Positions 34,832 to 44,472 are shown, counted from the stretch's first letter. The stretch is 64,000 bases of DNA from Stenotrophomonas maltophilia (GCA_002363385.1 DEVL01000003.1:124505-188504); one strand, 5' to 3'. Program-made: numbers and translations. Notes: generated by a model not told the origin, from the sequence alone.

Positions 34832-36130
34832 TTACAACAACCCATCCCGCTTGACCGCCAGATAGCGCTCCACCAGCGCCCCGGGCAGTGCTTCGGCGGT
34901 GACATCCAGCACCATTACCCGGTGGCTGCGCAGCGCGTCATGTGCGTCGCTGCGCTGCTGCAGGTAACGCGCGATCGCACCGGCCTGGGCAGCGTCCTGA
35001 AGGGTTTCCACCGGCTGGGACAGCGCATCATCCAGCTCGCGTTCGCGCAGGCTGGCCACGCACACCAGGTGCTGGCGTTGCAGCAGGCGCACCGCGGCGA
35101 GCAGATCTTCAATGTCCTCATCGCGCACGTTGGTGACCAGCATCACCAGCGAGCGACGGCGCTGACGCAGTGAAAGCTCAGTGGCCGCGGCAAGGTAATC
35201 GGTGGCGACCGGCTGCGCCTGCAGATCGTAGCTGGCGCGCAGCAGGGTATCGATGGTGCCCATGCCACGTTTCGGCGCGACCCAGCGGCTTTCGCCCCCG
35301 GCCGCCAACAGGCCCACACCGTCGCCCTGGCGCAGGGCGAGGTAGGACACCACCAGCGCCGCATTGAGGACATGATCGAAGTGCGACAGCCCGCCTTCGC
35401 TGGCCATCATGCGCCGGCCGGTGTCGATCATCAGCACCAGCTGCTGGTTTTTCTCGTCCTGGTATTCGCGGGAGATCAGCTTGCGCGCGCGCGCGGTCGC
35501 CTTCCAGTCGACCTGGCGCAGGCTGTCGCCGACGCGGTACTCGCGCATCTGATGGAAATCGGTGCCTTCGCCGCGGCGGCGCTTGAGGTGCGCGCCGACC
35601 AGGCGCGAGGCTTGTTCGGCACTGAACAATGCAAAGCGCGTCAGCGGTGCGAAGTTCGGGTACACGCGCACCGCCAGCGCAGGCGGCAGTTGCCGCCGCT
35701 GATGCCACAGCCGCCACGCGCTGTGCATGCGCAGGTGCACGCCCTCGAAGACGAAACGGCCACGCGCGGTCGGGGTCAGCCGATACGCCACGCTGCTGGT
35801 GACCATCGGCTTGAGCGCCAGCGACCGCGGCAGGCCCTGCAGGCTCCAGCCACCGGGAACCAGATCGAATACCTCCACGCGCTGGTGGCGGCTCGATTCC
35901 AGCCGCAGCGTCGCCTCACGCTCGACGTTCAGCGCGAGCGACTCGGGCAGCTCGCGGTGCACGCTGGGCGAGGGCTGGCCGCGCAGGCGCAGCAGGTCCA
36001 CCAGCGCGATCAGCGCCACGCCGGCACCGATCGCCCACCAGATCCAGTGTGACCAGATGCCGATGACCACGGGCACGCCGAGCAGGCCCCAGCCGGCCAG
36101 CAGTGCCAGCAGCGTTGCGCGCGGCCTCAT
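34832..36130 (-). CDS. DUF58 domain protein (MoxR-associated)
   Basis: A 432-residue protein with two membrane helices at the N-terminus (about 8-45) and the DUF58 domain with a vWA-like fold: RRGEGTDFHQMREYRVGDSLRQVDWKATARARKLISREY near residues 188-226 is the family signature, with DxxR/DW features; a MIDTGRRM sequence near 243 occupies the MIDAS-like position. DUF58 proteins act with MoxR ATPases, probably as adaptor or assembly factors. The ATG at 36130 is preferred; a TTG at 36145 is possible. Last gene of the six-gene operon. Confidence 0.9.
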   Translation of the reverse strand: MRPRATLLALLAGWGLLGVPVVIGIWSHWIWWAIGAGVALIALVDLLRLRGQPSPSVHRELPESLALNVEREATLRLESSRHQRVEVFDLVPGGWSLQGLPRSLALKPMVTSSVAYRLTPTARGRFVFEGVHLRMHSAWRLWHQRRQLPPALAVRVYPNFAPLTRFALFSAEQASRLVGAHLKRRRGEGTDFHQMREYRVGDSLRQVDWKATARARKLISREYQDEKNQQLVLMIDTGRRMMASEGGLSHFDHVLNAALVVSYLALRQGDGVGLLAAGGESRWVAPKRGMGTIDTLLRASYDLQAQPVATDYLAAATELSLRQRRRSLVMLVTNVRDEDIEDLLAAVRLLQRQHLVCVASLRERELDDALSQPVETLQDAAQAGAIARYLQQRSDAHDALRSHRVMVLDVTAEALPGALVERYLAVKRDGLL

Positions 36131-36161
36131 GCCAGTCGCTCGCAATGGAGGGCGCGCCCAC

Positions 36162-37175
36162 TCATTTGCGCGGTGCGTCCACCTTGGCCAGCAGCGCGGT
36201 CAGCGCGTCGTCGGCGCTCTGTCCTTCGATCTGCAGTTCCGGTGCGAGGGCGATGCGGTGGCGCAGGGCGGGCTTGGCGATATCGCGCACGTCATCGGGG
36301 GTGACGAAATCACGACCGGACAGCACCGCCTGCGCACGGGCCGCACGCACCAGCGCGATGCTGCCGCGCGGGCCGGCACCCAGCGCGATACCCGGCCATT
36401 GCCGCGTGGCGGCGACGATCCGCACCGCGTAGTCGATCACTTCCGGATCGACCGTGATCGCGGCGGTCGCCTGCTGCAACGCGACCACCTCGGCCGCATT
36501 CAGCACGCGTGGCACCTGCGACAGATCGAAATCGGCGGCGCTGCGGCCGGTGGTGATCGCATCGACCATGCGCTTCTCATCGTCCAGCGTCGGGTAGTCG
36601 ATCAGCACCTTCAGCAGGAAACGGTCCAGCTGCGCTTCGGGCAGCGGGTAGGTGCCTTCCTGCTCGACCGGGTTCTGCGTGGCCAGGGTCAGGAACGGCG
36701 GGGTCAGCGCGAACGCCTTGCCTTCGATGGTGACCTGGCCTTCCTGCATCACTTCCAGCAGGGCCGACTGGGTCTTGGCCGGGGCGCGGTTGATTTCATC
36801 GGCCAGCAGCAGATTGGTGAACACCGGGCCGCGACGGATCTTGAAGCTCTCCGTCTTCGGGTCGTACACCGCATGGCCGCTGACATCGCTGGGCATCAGG
36901 TCCGGGGTGAACTGCACACGGCCGTAATCCAGCTCCAGCGCCTGGGCGAGCGCGCGCACCAGCAGCGTCTTGCCCAGCCCGGGCACCCCTTCGATCAACA
37001 CGTGGCCGCCGGCCAGCAGCGCGATCAGGATCTGGTCCAGCACCTCGGGCTGGCCGATGAAGGCGCGGCCCACGGCCTCGCGCACGGCATCGACGCGCTC
37101 GGACAGCGGCGACGGCGACGGGGATGGCGTCACGGCAGGCGGGGACAACGGCGGCGGAAGCGTCGGCTCGGTCAT
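36162..37175 (-). CDS. MoxR family AAA+ ATPase
   Basis: A 337-residue MoxR-type AAA+ ATPase, a chaperone-like motor that usually matures vWA-domain partners. After a Pro/Ser-rich N-terminus the Walker A is GVPGLGKT near residue 70, Walker B is LLLADEINRAP near 130, followed by sensor 1 ATQNPVEQEGTYPLPEAQLDRF (Asn and arginine-finger region) near 180-200. The start at 37175 overlaps the DUF4350 stop by four bases; the longer frame reads through the previous gene. Its natural partner is the DUF58 protein just downstream. Confidence 0.93.
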   Translation of the reverse strand: MTEPTLPPPLSPPAVTPSPSPSPLSERVDAVREAVGRAFIGQPEVLDQILIALLAGGHVLIEGVPGLGKTLLVRALAQALELDYGRVQFTPDLMPSDVSGHAVYDPKTESFKIRRGPVFTNLLLADEINRAPAKTQSALLEVMQEGQVTIEGKAFALTPPFLTLATQNPVEQEGTYPLPEAQLDRFLLKVLIDYPTLDDEKRMVDAITTGRSAADFDLSQVPRVLNAAEVVALQQATAAITVDPEVIDYAVRIVAATRQWPGIALGAGPRGSIALVRAARAQAVLSGRDFVTPDDVRDIAKPALRHRIALAPELQIEGQSADDALTALLAKVDAPRK

Positions 37176-38350
37176 AGCAGGTTTCTCATCTGGATCAGCA
37201 GGCGGATGCGGTCGCGCAGGCCGGCGACGTCGTGGGAAGCAGGTGGGGACAAGGCGGTCCGCACGCGCTCGTGCGACCACTGCAGTACCGCGGCGATGGC
37301 GTGCACCTGGGCCTCGCCGGTGAGGGCGGCTGCCGTCGGCGAGCGTCGCCGCAGGCGGGCCAGGAAGGCGCGGCGCACGGCGTCATACAGCAGCGGTGCC
37401 TTGCCAAAGCGCAGCAGGTGTTCGCCACTGGCGCGGATGTGTTCCAGCAGCGAGCGGCGTTCGGCGGCAGGCGAGGGCAGTTGACTGCCCAGGCGCTGCG
37501 CACGCTGCCACAGCCAGCCCAGCAGGGCCAGCAGCAATGGCGCCCACACTGGCCAGCCGAGGTAGAACACGCGGTTCCACAGGGAGGGCGGGCGCGAGGC
37601 GTAGACCAGCCACATCGTGCCCTTGCCGTAGTTGGGCGCCAGCACGTAGCGGGTGAGATCGCGGTGGGCTTTGTCGTGCAGGCCATCAACGAAGGCGTTG
37701 GCAGCATTCGGCGGAACGGTCGGGTTGGGCCGGCCCTTGCCATGCATGAAGGCCATGTCGGCCAACACGTCGATGCGCCCCTGGCCGTGGCGCAGGCGGG
37801 CGAAGACCAGGTCATAGTCGTCACCCCAGCCACGCTCGAGGGTGACGCCGGCAGGCGGCTCGGCCGAGAAGCGGCGACCATTGCAGAACTCGACATGCTG
37901 CGGATCGTCGCGCACGTGGAACCGCTGGCAGTAACTTTCGTAGCCGTCGCTGTCCACGCCGAGTGCTTCCAGCAGCGGACCATTACCGGCGGCGTCCTTC
38001 CCGGGGGGCGGCGTACGCACGATCAGATGTCCGCCCTTGGCCACCCACGCCATCAGCTCGGTCACGGCCGGCGCCGGGACCTCTGCACTGTCCTGCAGCA
38101 GCACCACGGTATCGCCGGGCTCCAGCGGCATCCGGGTCAGGTCCAGACGTGGGCGCGACTGCACCGTGATCCCATCCGCACGCAGCGCCTGGCCGAGCAC
38201 GTACAGCGCGTTGTAACTGGCTTCGCCCTGGGGCGGCAGGTGTTCTGTGTGTGTCACCCGCTCGTGCGTGCGCAGGAACAGGATCGCCAGCGGCACGCAG
38301 ATCACCAGCAGGCCCAGGACGATCAGCAGCCAGCGCAGACGGACGCTCAC
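37172..38350 (-). CDS. DUF4350 domain membrane protein
   Basis: A 392-residue protein with one N-terminal helix (about 7-27), a periplasmic domain resembling a glutamine-amidotransferase-like DUF4350 fold (NALYVLGQALRADGI, GDTVVLLQDSAE, AWVAKGGHLIVRTPP), and a second helix near residue 265 (WPVWAPLLLALLGWLW). A cytoplasmic helical tail follows. The GTG at 38350 overlaps the upstream gene's stop (GTGA) and is preferred; a GTG at 38359 would add three residues. Always found in this type of MoxR/DUF58 operon; function unknown. Confidence 0.85.
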   Translation of the reverse strand: MSVRLRWLLIVLGLLVICVPLAILFLRTHERVTHTEHLPPQGEASYNALYVLGQALRADGITVQSRPRLDLTRMPLEPGDTVVLLQDSAEVPAPAVTELMAWVAKGGHLIVRTPPPGKDAAGNGPLLEALGVDSDGYESYCQRFHVRDDPQHVEFCNGRRFSAEPPAGVTLERGWGDDYDLVFARLRHGQGRIDVLADMAFMHGKGRPNPTVPPNAANAFVDGLHDKAHRDLTRYVLAPNYGKGTMWLVYASRPPSLWNRVFYLGWPVWAPLLLALLGWLWQRAQRLGSQLPSPAAERRSLLEHIRASGEHLLRFGKAPLLYDAVRRAFLARLRRRSPTAAALTGEAQVHAIAAVLQWSHERVRTALSPPASHDVAGLRDRIRLLIQMRNLL

Positions 38351-40020
38351 GCGCGCCACCCGAACTGGGCCTGCAGAATCGTGGCCAGCGCATCGAAGTC
38401 ATCATCGCTGGGCAGTCGGCCGGCATACGCCGCGTACTGCCAGACCCGCACGATGCGCGCGAACAGGCTGCGGTCGGCCTCGACCGGCATCCGCCGCGAG
38501 GCACGCAGGCACTGCGCTTCGGTGGCACCGGGGGGCAGGCTGATCCCGGCGCGCTCGCTCATCGATTCCACACTGGCGCGGTACAGCAGTGCCAGCGCCT
38601 GCCGGGGGCGTCCTTCCTGCCACAGGGCACGCGCACGCGAGGCGGGATCGGGCGGCACCACGTCCGGTATCCGGATCGGCTCTTCCACGACCGCGGCGGC
38701 TTTCGCACGACGGCGCCGGCCGGAGCCGCGCAGCCACGGCAGCCAGCGCGGTGCGGTGGCCAGCAACAGCAACACCAGGACCCCGACTACCGCCCACAGC
38801 GCCCACTCGGCGATCCGGGCCGGCAGCACCGGGCCCTTGCTGCCGCGTTTGCCAGTGGCTTTGGCCGCGGCCTCACGTTTTGCCTTCTCCGCCTCGGTCG
38901 CATCGCGTTCGATGCGTTTCCACTCGGTGACCTCACGGGTCGGGCTCTGCAGCGGGTCTTCATACGCACGCTGCACGGCCTGGCGGAAGCCAGCGGTATC
39001 CACCGCGTCATCGCCAAAGATGACGGCAGGCGTGTTGTCCGGATCGTTGTCGTACGTCCGCGGCGGGTCAGCGGCGTCATCCCCTTCGCCACCGTCGGCG
39101 TCGGCGTCCGAAGCCGCATCGGCGCCTTGCGCAGGCGACGGAGCGTCATCGGCCGGTGCCGGCAACGCACCCTTGGTGTTCGACTGCGCCGGCGCCTGTT
39201 GGGCGTGCAGTGGCGCGCCTGGCCAGAGCAGCACGAGGGCCAGCACCAGCAGCGGCGCCGCGCGCTGCAACCGTGCATGCAGGCGGCGGAAGGCGATCTC
39301 CACATCCCATGCTTCCATCTGGGTGCGGCGATCCAGATACAGGCCGAAGCCGGCACCGACGTAGAACGGGCCGATCAGCGTGGCCGCTCCCCAGAACAGC
39401 AGGTTCACGCCCAGCTGCATCCAGGCCGGCATGTCCTGCTTGGCCAGCTCCCACGCCGCGCGCCAGGACTCGGACAACAGGTCCACCGGAATGAACAGGA
39501 ACACGGCTGCGATGCCGCCGACCACCAGCACGGTCTCGAAGACCATGCACACCATCGTCAGCAGGACGGCATAGCCCATCGCACCCCCGGCGATGGCGCG
39601 ACGCCGTTGGCGACGATGTGCCGGATCCGCGCCTTCCAGCAGATTGACCGGCAGCAGCACCGAACGCAGCGGGCTCAGGCGTCGCCAGCCGAGATAGCCC
39701 CAGAAGCCCTGCCAGCCCCATGTGCGCTGCGCGCGCAATGTCTGCACGGGCGTGGATGCATCGCCGAACACCCCGCGTGAGATCACGTACAGCGCGATGC
39801 GCTCGAACAGCGGCTTGAGCCACCACATCGCCAGCCAGGCCCAGCCGAAGCTGTCGGTCCACCAGGCCAGCGCGTTGAGCAGCGCGACTACCGGCAGCGA
39901 CACGATGATCCAGGGCGCCCAGATCGCCGTGGCATGCCGGCGCACCAGCGCCATGCCCAGCTCCATGGCCTCCCAGCCCGAGCGCGCGCGCAGCACGACG
40001 TTGAGCCGATCAATCTGCAT
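38347..40020 (-). CDS. DUF4129 domain membrane protein
   Basis: A 557-residue protein. The N-terminal half has four to five membrane segments (about residues 28-55, 60-85, 130-165, 195-225). A low-complexity acidic, Ala/Asp-rich periplasmic linker spans about 270-335. Another helix lies near 395-415, and the C-terminal cytoplasmic DUF4129 domain carries the LWQEGRPRQALALLYRASVESM signature near residue 465. The ATG at 40020 overlaps the SpoIIM-like stop by 11 bases. Role in the MoxR operon unknown; DUF4129 domains also occur in transglutaminase-like proteins of the same systems. Confidence 0.83.
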   Translation of the reverse strand: MQIDRLNVVLRARSGWEAMELGMALVRRHATAIWAPWIIVSLPVVALLNALAWWTDSFGWAWLAMWWLKPLFERIALYVISRGVFGDASTPVQTLRAQRTWGWQGFWGYLGWRRLSPLRSVLLPVNLLEGADPAHRRQRRRAIAGGAMGYAVLLTMVCMVFETVLVVGGIAAVFLFIPVDLLSESWRAAWELAKQDMPAWMQLGVNLLFWGAATLIGPFYVGAGFGLYLDRRTQMEAWDVEIAFRRLHARLQRAAPLLVLALVLLWPGAPLHAQQAPAQSNTKGALPAPADDAPSPAQGADAASDADADGGEGDDAADPPRTYDNDPDNTPAVIFGDDAVDTAGFRQAVQRAYEDPLQSPTREVTEWKRIERDATEAEKAKREAAAKATGKRGSKGPVLPARIAEWALWAVVGVLVLLLLATAPRWLPWLRGSGRRRRAKAAAVVEEPIRIPDVVPPDPASRARALWQEGRPRQALALLYRASVESMSERAGISLPPGATEAQCLRASRRMPVEADRSLFARIVRVWQYAAYAGRLPSDDDFDALATILQAQFGWRA

Positions 40021-41002
40021 CGGCCGCCCCACGTCCGCCACGCCACAACCACACCAATACGGTGGTCCACAGCACAGCGGCCACGCTGTATTTGCCCCAG
40101 GCCGGGATCGCGGCGATCGAGGACCAGAAGGCTTCGATGAAGGCGGCGATCAGCAACATCGTCGCCACCCCCACGCACAGCTTGGCCCCGATCACGCCGC
40201 CCTCGACCAGCGCGTCGATGCGCCGCCGGCGTCCGGGCGCGAGCAGTTTCATGCCCAGCTGCAGGCCCGCCCCGCCGGCAATGACGATCGCGGTCAGCTC
40301 GAAGGCGCCGTGGCCGGCCACGAAGCGCCAGAACGGATCGCCATGGCCGATGTGCTGCAGATGACCGGCGACGGACCCGATGCCGACGCCATTGAACAGC
40401 ATCACCAGCACCGTGCCGACGCCGGCGATCAAGCCGAAGGCGAACGTGCGCAGGCCGATGCTGATGTTGTTCATGATGTAGTGGCCGAACATCGTCCAGT
40501 TGGTGCCGCTGTCGCGGCCCAGATTGGGCGAGGCCGGATCGTACATGCGTTCGAACTCGGCGATGCGCGCGTTGTCCATCAGCAGGTGGATCAGCTCGGG
40601 GCGCCACAGGATCAGCGCGAAGCTGCCGACCAGTGGCACCACGAACAACGCCGCGGCCACCCACATGCTGCGCGCCTGGCTGCGCACCAACTGGGGGAAA
40701 TCGGCAAACAGGAAGGCCAGCGCGCGCTGCCACTGCGGGCGCGGCGTACGGTAGAGCAGGGTGTGTCCCTGCTGCATCAACTGTTGCAGGCGTGCCACCA
40801 GCTGCGGGCTGTAGCCGCGCCGGCGCGCCAGCGCGAGCTGCTGGCACAGGCGGCGATAGCGCTGCGGGAAGTCGGCATCGTCCAGACCCTCGTGGGCCGC
40901 CTGCCGGCGCGCCTGCCGGGGGCGCTCACCGCGCTGGGCCAGCCACTGCTCCAGCGTCTGCCACTCGGCCTGGTAGCGGGCGACGAACTGTTCCTGTCTC
41001 AT
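40010..41002 (-). CDS. Stage II sporulation protein M-like membrane protein
   Basis: A 330-residue SpoIIM-family membrane protein. A cytoplasmic helical N-terminus of about 100 residues precedes five to six membrane segments; the family sequence MNNISIGLRTFAFGLIAGVGT lies near residue 175 and GHGAFELTAIVIAGGAGLQLG near residue 230. In Bacillus SpoIIM is part of the peptidoglycan-degrading engulfment complex; in non-sporulating Gram-negatives the homologue sits in MoxR operons and its role is unknown. The start overlaps the RDD stop (ATGA). Confidence 0.88.
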   Translation of the reverse strand: MRQEQFVARYQAEWQTLEQWLAQRGERPRQARRQAAHEGLDDADFPQRYRRLCQQLALARRRGYSPQLVARLQQLMQQGHTLLYRTPRPQWQRALAFLFADFPQLVRSQARSMWVAAALFVVPLVGSFALILWRPELIHLLMDNARIAEFERMYDPASPNLGRDSGTNWTMFGHYIMNNISIGLRTFAFGLIAGVGTVLVMLFNGVGIGSVAGHLQHIGHGDPFWRFVAGHGAFELTAIVIAGGAGLQLGMKLLAPGRRRRIDALVEGGVIGAKLCVGVATMLLIAAFIEAFWSSIAAIPAWGKYSVAAVLWTTVLVWLWRGGRGAADAD

Positions 41003-41688
41003 CGCCGTCCCAGCAGCCAGTTGGCCATGGCATACAGGCGCAGCACGCCGACCTGGCCCTGGCTGTCGGTGAGTGGCGAGGCGATGTCGGCCAGCTCCTG
41101 CTGGCGCGGCACCGACAGCCGCGGCGCACGCTCGGCGAAGTCGACCACGGCGGCCTGCTCGGCCGGCTGCAACGGCTGCGGCGGGGCCAGCACGCTGCCG
41201 ACCGGTACCGTGCCGCCCATCGGCGGTGCGCTCTGGTGGATCACCACGGTTCCCGCGACCAGATCCCCCAGACGGCGGCCATGGGCATCGAACAGGCTCG
41301 ACACCAGCCCCAGCGCGTAGCCGAACGGGAGCATGTCCACGGTGCGCAGCAGGTTGCGGGTGATCGCGCTCATCCACCCGATCGGTCCCCCATCGCGCGC
41401 CACCACACGCAGACCCATCGCGCGCTTGCCCAGGGTGCGCCCCCAGCACGCTTCCTGGACGATGGTGTAGGCCCACATCAACAGGAACATCAGGCCCAGG
41501 TAGAGTCCTTGGCCGAATCCACCCAGAAAGGCCAGCGGAGTGCTCAGCAGCATCAGTGCGCCCACCCGGATCACGAAGTCGATCCCCCAGGCCAGCGCAC
41601 GCGGCAACGGCCCGGCGACGGGCAGGTGCAGAGGCACGCCTTCGGGGGTGATGACTTCCCGGTAGGTATCCAGCATGGGCGCGCTCAT
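40999..41688 (-). CDS. RDD family membrane protein
   Basis: A 229-residue membrane protein with an RDD domain: PRALAWGIDFVIRVGALML near residue 32 contains the Arg and Asp of the motif, the CWGRTLGKRAMGLRVV segment near 80 is the second signature. Three to four membrane helices, then a Pro-rich cytoplasmic tail. It is the first gene of the six-gene minus-strand operon RDD-SpoIIM-DUF4129-DUF4350-MoxR-DUF58. The ATG at 41688 was chosen; an upstream codon at 41724 adds an Arg-rich stretch with no family support. Confidence 0.87.
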   Translation of the reverse strand: MSAPMLDTYREVITPEGVPLHLPVAGPLPRALAWGIDFVIRVGALMLLSTPLAFLGGFGQGLYLGLMFLLMWAYTIVQEACWGRTLGKRAMGLRVVARDGGPIGWMSAITRNLLRTVDMLPFGYALGLVSSLFDAHGRRLGDLVAGTVVIHQSAPPMGGTVPVGSVLAPPQPLQPAEQAAVVDFAERAPRLSVPRQQELADIASPLTDSQGQVGVLRLYAMANWLLGRR

Positions 41689-41809
41689 CGGCGACACGTC
41701 ACGGCGGATCGTACGGAAGGCCACGGGGGACGCCGGATTCCTCTCCGGTCTGCCAGCGGGGGCATGCGGTTCTCGACTGCTTCCTGGTCGGCTGAGGACT
41801 TTACCGCAA

Positions 41810-42340
41810 TCAACCCCGGTACTGATCCTTCAGGCGCACGTAGTGATCGGCCGAGTAGTGCAGCGACTCGATCTCCTTGTCGCTCAGCGTGCGGGCCAGC
41901 CGCGCGGGGTTGCCCAGCCACAGTTCGCCTTCGCCGACCACCTTGCCCGGGCCAAGCACCGCGCCGGCGCCGAGGAAGCCGTGCGTGTTCACCGTCGCGC
42001 CATCGAGAATGCACGCCCCCATGCCGATCAGGCAGTAATCGCCGATCGTGCAGGCATGGATGATGGTGCCGTGGCCGACGGTGACGCCCTCACCGATGAT
42101 CGTCGGGTAGCCGCCCTTGTTGAACGGGCTATGGTGACTGACGTGGATGATGGTGCCGTCCTGGATGTTGCTGCGTGCGCCGATGCGCACGTGGTTCACA
42201 TCGCCGCGGATCACCGTGCCCGGCCACACCGAGACATCATCGCCCAGCACCACATCGCCGATGATCGTGCAGGCAGGGTCGATGTAGACGCGCTCGCCGA
42301 GCACGGGGTGTCTGTCGAGGAAGGGGCGGATCGGGGACAT
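41810..42340 (-). CDS. Gamma-carbonic anhydrase family protein (YrdA-like)
   Basis: A 176-residue left-handed beta-helix protein built of hexapeptide repeats. The three zinc ligands of the gamma-carbonic anhydrase family are seen as His in IIHVSHHSP near residue 67, and HGTIIHAC near residues 89-94. E. coli YrdA and YrdA-like proteins often lack measurable anhydrase activity, so the enzymatic role is uncertain. GGAG lies eight bases before the ATG at 42340. Downstream of mnmG on the same strand with a 108-bp gap. Confidence 0.9.
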   Translation of the reverse strand: MSPIRPFLDRHPVLGERVYIDPACTIIGDVVLGDDVSVWPGTVIRGDVNHVRIGARSNIQDGTIIHVSHHSPFNKGGYPTIIGEGVTVGHGTIIHACTIGDYCLIGMGACILDGATVNTHGFLGAGAVLGPGKVVGEGELWLGNPARLARTLSDKEIESLHYSADHYVRLKDQYRG

Positions 42341-42448
42341 GCACAAACTCCGGCAACGCAGGGGCTGGGACGCCGCCTGCAGCGTTGTCCCGGCCCTCGA
42401 TGATAGCGCGGGTGCACCCGCCGTCCGCCGATACCGGCGGTGGCCGTG

Positions 42449-44338
42449 TTACGCGGCGTGAGTGCGGCGCGCGCGTTCCAGATGCACCAGCAGCAGCGAG
42501 ATCGCCGCCGGGGTCATACCGGGGATGCGCTGGGCCTGGCCAATGGTCTGCGGCCGCACGCGTTCCAGTTTCTGCTGCACTTCGGCCGACAGACCACGCA
42601 CGCCGGCGTAATCGAAATCCGCAGCGATGGCGGTGTTCTCGTGACGCTGCTGGCGCTCGATCTCGTCGCGCTGGCGGTCCAGGTAACCGGCGTACTTCAC
42701 CCCGATCTCGACCTGCTCGGCCACCTTGGCATCGGCCACGGCCGGGCCGAGCGAGGGCACCTGCATCAGCTTGGCGTAGTCCAGTTCAGGGCGCTTGATC
42801 AGATCCAGCACATTTGTTTCGCGGCTGACGGCCACGCCCAGCGTGGCTTCAACTTCGCGGCCGAGGGCGTTGCCGGGCGTGGCCCACAATGCACGCAGGC
42901 GTGCGGTTTCCTGCGCCACGGCGGCCTGCTTGGTCTGGAACGCACTCCAGCGGCGGTCATCGACCAGGCCCAGCTCGCGGCCCAGGCCGGTCAGGCGCAC
43001 ATCGGCATTGTCCTCGCGCAGTTGCAGCCGGTACTCGGCGCGGCTGGTGAACATGCGATACGGCTCGTTGGTGCCGTGGGTGATCAGGTCATCGACCAGC
43101 ACGCCCAGGTACGCCTCATCGCGGCGCGGGCACCAGCCGGCGTCGTCACGGGTGAAGCGCGCGGCGTTGAGCCCGGCCAGCAGCCCCTGCGCGGCGGCTT
43201 CTTCATAGCCGGTGGTGCCGTTGATCTGGCCCGCAAAGAACAGGCCGCTGACGGTCTTGGTCTCCAGCGTGTTCTTCAGCCCGCGCGGATCGAAGAAGTC
43301 ATATTCGATCGCGTAGCCCGGGCGGGTGATGTGCGCGTTCTCGAAGCCGCGCATGCTGCGCACCAGCTCCAGCTGCACGTCAAACGGCAGCGAGGTGGAG
43401 ATGCCGTTGGGATAGATCTCCACCACGTCCAGCCCTTCAGGCTCGACGAAGATCTGGTGGCTGGCCTTCTCGGCGAAGCGCACCACCTTGTCCTCGATGG
43501 AGGGGCAGTAGCGCGGGCCGATGCCCTCGATCTGGCCGCTGTACAGCGGCGAGCGGTGCAGCGCGTTGCGGATGATCTCGTGGGTGCGCTCGCTGGTGTG
43601 GGTGATCCAGCAGCTGACCTGCGCCGGGTGCTCGGCCACGCTGCCAAGGAAGGACATCACCGGGCGCGGATCGTCACCAGGCTGTTCTTCCATGAGGCTG
43701 TAGTCCAGCGAGCGGCCATCGATGCGCGGCGGCGTGCCGGTCTTGAGGCGGTCGATCACGAACGGGCGCTCGCGCAGGCGTGCGGCCAGCGTCGTCGCCG
43801 GCGGATCGCCCATGCGGCCGGCGGCATACTGGGTCTCACCCACGTGGATCTTGCCGGCCAGGAAGGTGCCGGCGGTCAGCACCACGGCGGCCGCGCTGAA
43901 GCGCAGGCCGGTCTGGGTGATCGCACCACGCACGGCATCGCCTTCGATGATCAGGTCATCAACCGCCGCCTGGAACACGGTGAGGTTGGGCTGGGCTTCG
44001 ACGATCTGGCGGATCGCCATGCGGTAGAGATTCCGGTCGGCCTGGCAGCGCGTGGCACGCACCGCCGGGCCCTTGGAGGCGTTGAGCGTGCGCCACTGGA
44101 TGCCGGCACGGTCGGCGGCATGCGCCATCGCACCGCCCAGGGCGTCGATTTCCTTGACCAGGTGGCCCTTGCCGATCCCGCCGATGGCCGGGTTGCAGCT
44201 CATCGCGCCGATCGTTTCCACGTTGTGGGTCAGCAGCAGGGTGCGCGCACCGCTGCGTGCGGCCGCCAGTGCGGCCTCGGTGCCGGCGTGGCCGCCGCCG
44301 ATGACGATCACGTCGTAGCGGTAGAAGGTGTCAGTCAT
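42449..44338 (-). CDS. mnmG: tRNA uridine-5-carboxymethylaminomethyl modification enzyme MnmG
   Basis: A 629-residue FAD protein that, with MnmE, installs the 5-carboxymethylaminomethyl group on wobble uridine 34 of several tRNAs. The FAD-binding IGGGHAGTEAALAAARSG is at residues 12-29, the family signatures GPRYCPSIEDK near 270 and QINGTTGYEEAAAQGL near 367 are intact, and Cys near 48 and 277 correspond to conserved positions. The C-terminal helical MnmE-binding domain is complete (LSAEVQQKLERVRPQTIGQA near 590). Upstream lies a 490-bp gap that contains a candidate small RNA on the other strand. Confidence 0.97.
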   Translation of the reverse strand: MTDTFYRYDVIVIGGGHAGTEAALAAARSGARTLLLTHNVETIGAMSCNPAIGGIGKGHLVKEIDALGGAMAHAADRAGIQWRTLNASKGPAVRATRCQADRNLYRMAIRQIVEAQPNLTVFQAAVDDLIIEGDAVRGAITQTGLRFSAAAVVLTAGTFLAGKIHVGETQYAAGRMGDPPATTLAARLRERPFVIDRLKTGTPPRIDGRSLDYSLMEEQPGDDPRPVMSFLGSVAEHPAQVSCWITHTSERTHEIIRNALHRSPLYSGQIEGIGPRYCPSIEDKVVRFAEKASHQIFVEPEGLDVVEIYPNGISTSLPFDVQLELVRSMRGFENAHITRPGYAIEYDFFDPRGLKNTLETKTVSGLFFAGQINGTTGYEEAAAQGLLAGLNAARFTRDDAGWCPRRDEAYLGVLVDDLITHGTNEPYRMFTSRAEYRLQLREDNADVRLTGLGRELGLVDDRRWSAFQTKQAAVAQETARLRALWATPGNALGREVEATLGVAVSRETNVLDLIKRPELDYAKLMQVPSLGPAVADAKVAEQVEIGVKYAGYLDRQRDEIERQQRHENTAIAADFDYAGVRGLSAEVQQKLERVRPQTIGQAQRIPGMTPAAISLLLVHLERARRTHAA

Positions 44339-44446
44339 GGCGGAGGAGCTCGGGACGGGGCCGGACGGCCCGGACAGCCCTGCAGGCAGGGCGCGGGTGG
44401 CGATTTTAGCGCCATTCGTCGGGGGCCATGAAATCCACCCTCAAGT

Positions 44447-44462
44447 TGGCACGTTTTCTGCA
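44447..44462 (+). promoter_or_regulatory. Candidate sigma-54 (RpoN) promoter
   Basis: TGGCACGTTTTCTGCA matches the sigma-54 consensus TGGCACG-N4-TTGCW at all but one position: GG at 44448-44449 and GC at 44460-44461 are separated by exactly ten bases as required. Transcription would start near 44473 on the plus strand. An activator site should lie upstream, that is within or near the mnmG start; I could not identify one. Confidence 0.6.
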
Positions 44463-44472
44463 GATAACCCAA

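Noticed and set aside
38350..40020. Asp/Ala-rich segment of the DUF4129 protein as a repeat array
   Set aside because: It is a low-complexity linker with no regular period, common in periplasmic linkers.
42410..42446. CCGCCGATACCGGCGG as a terminator of mnmG
   Set aside because: The stem is only five to six base pairs and no T-run follows on the minus strand.
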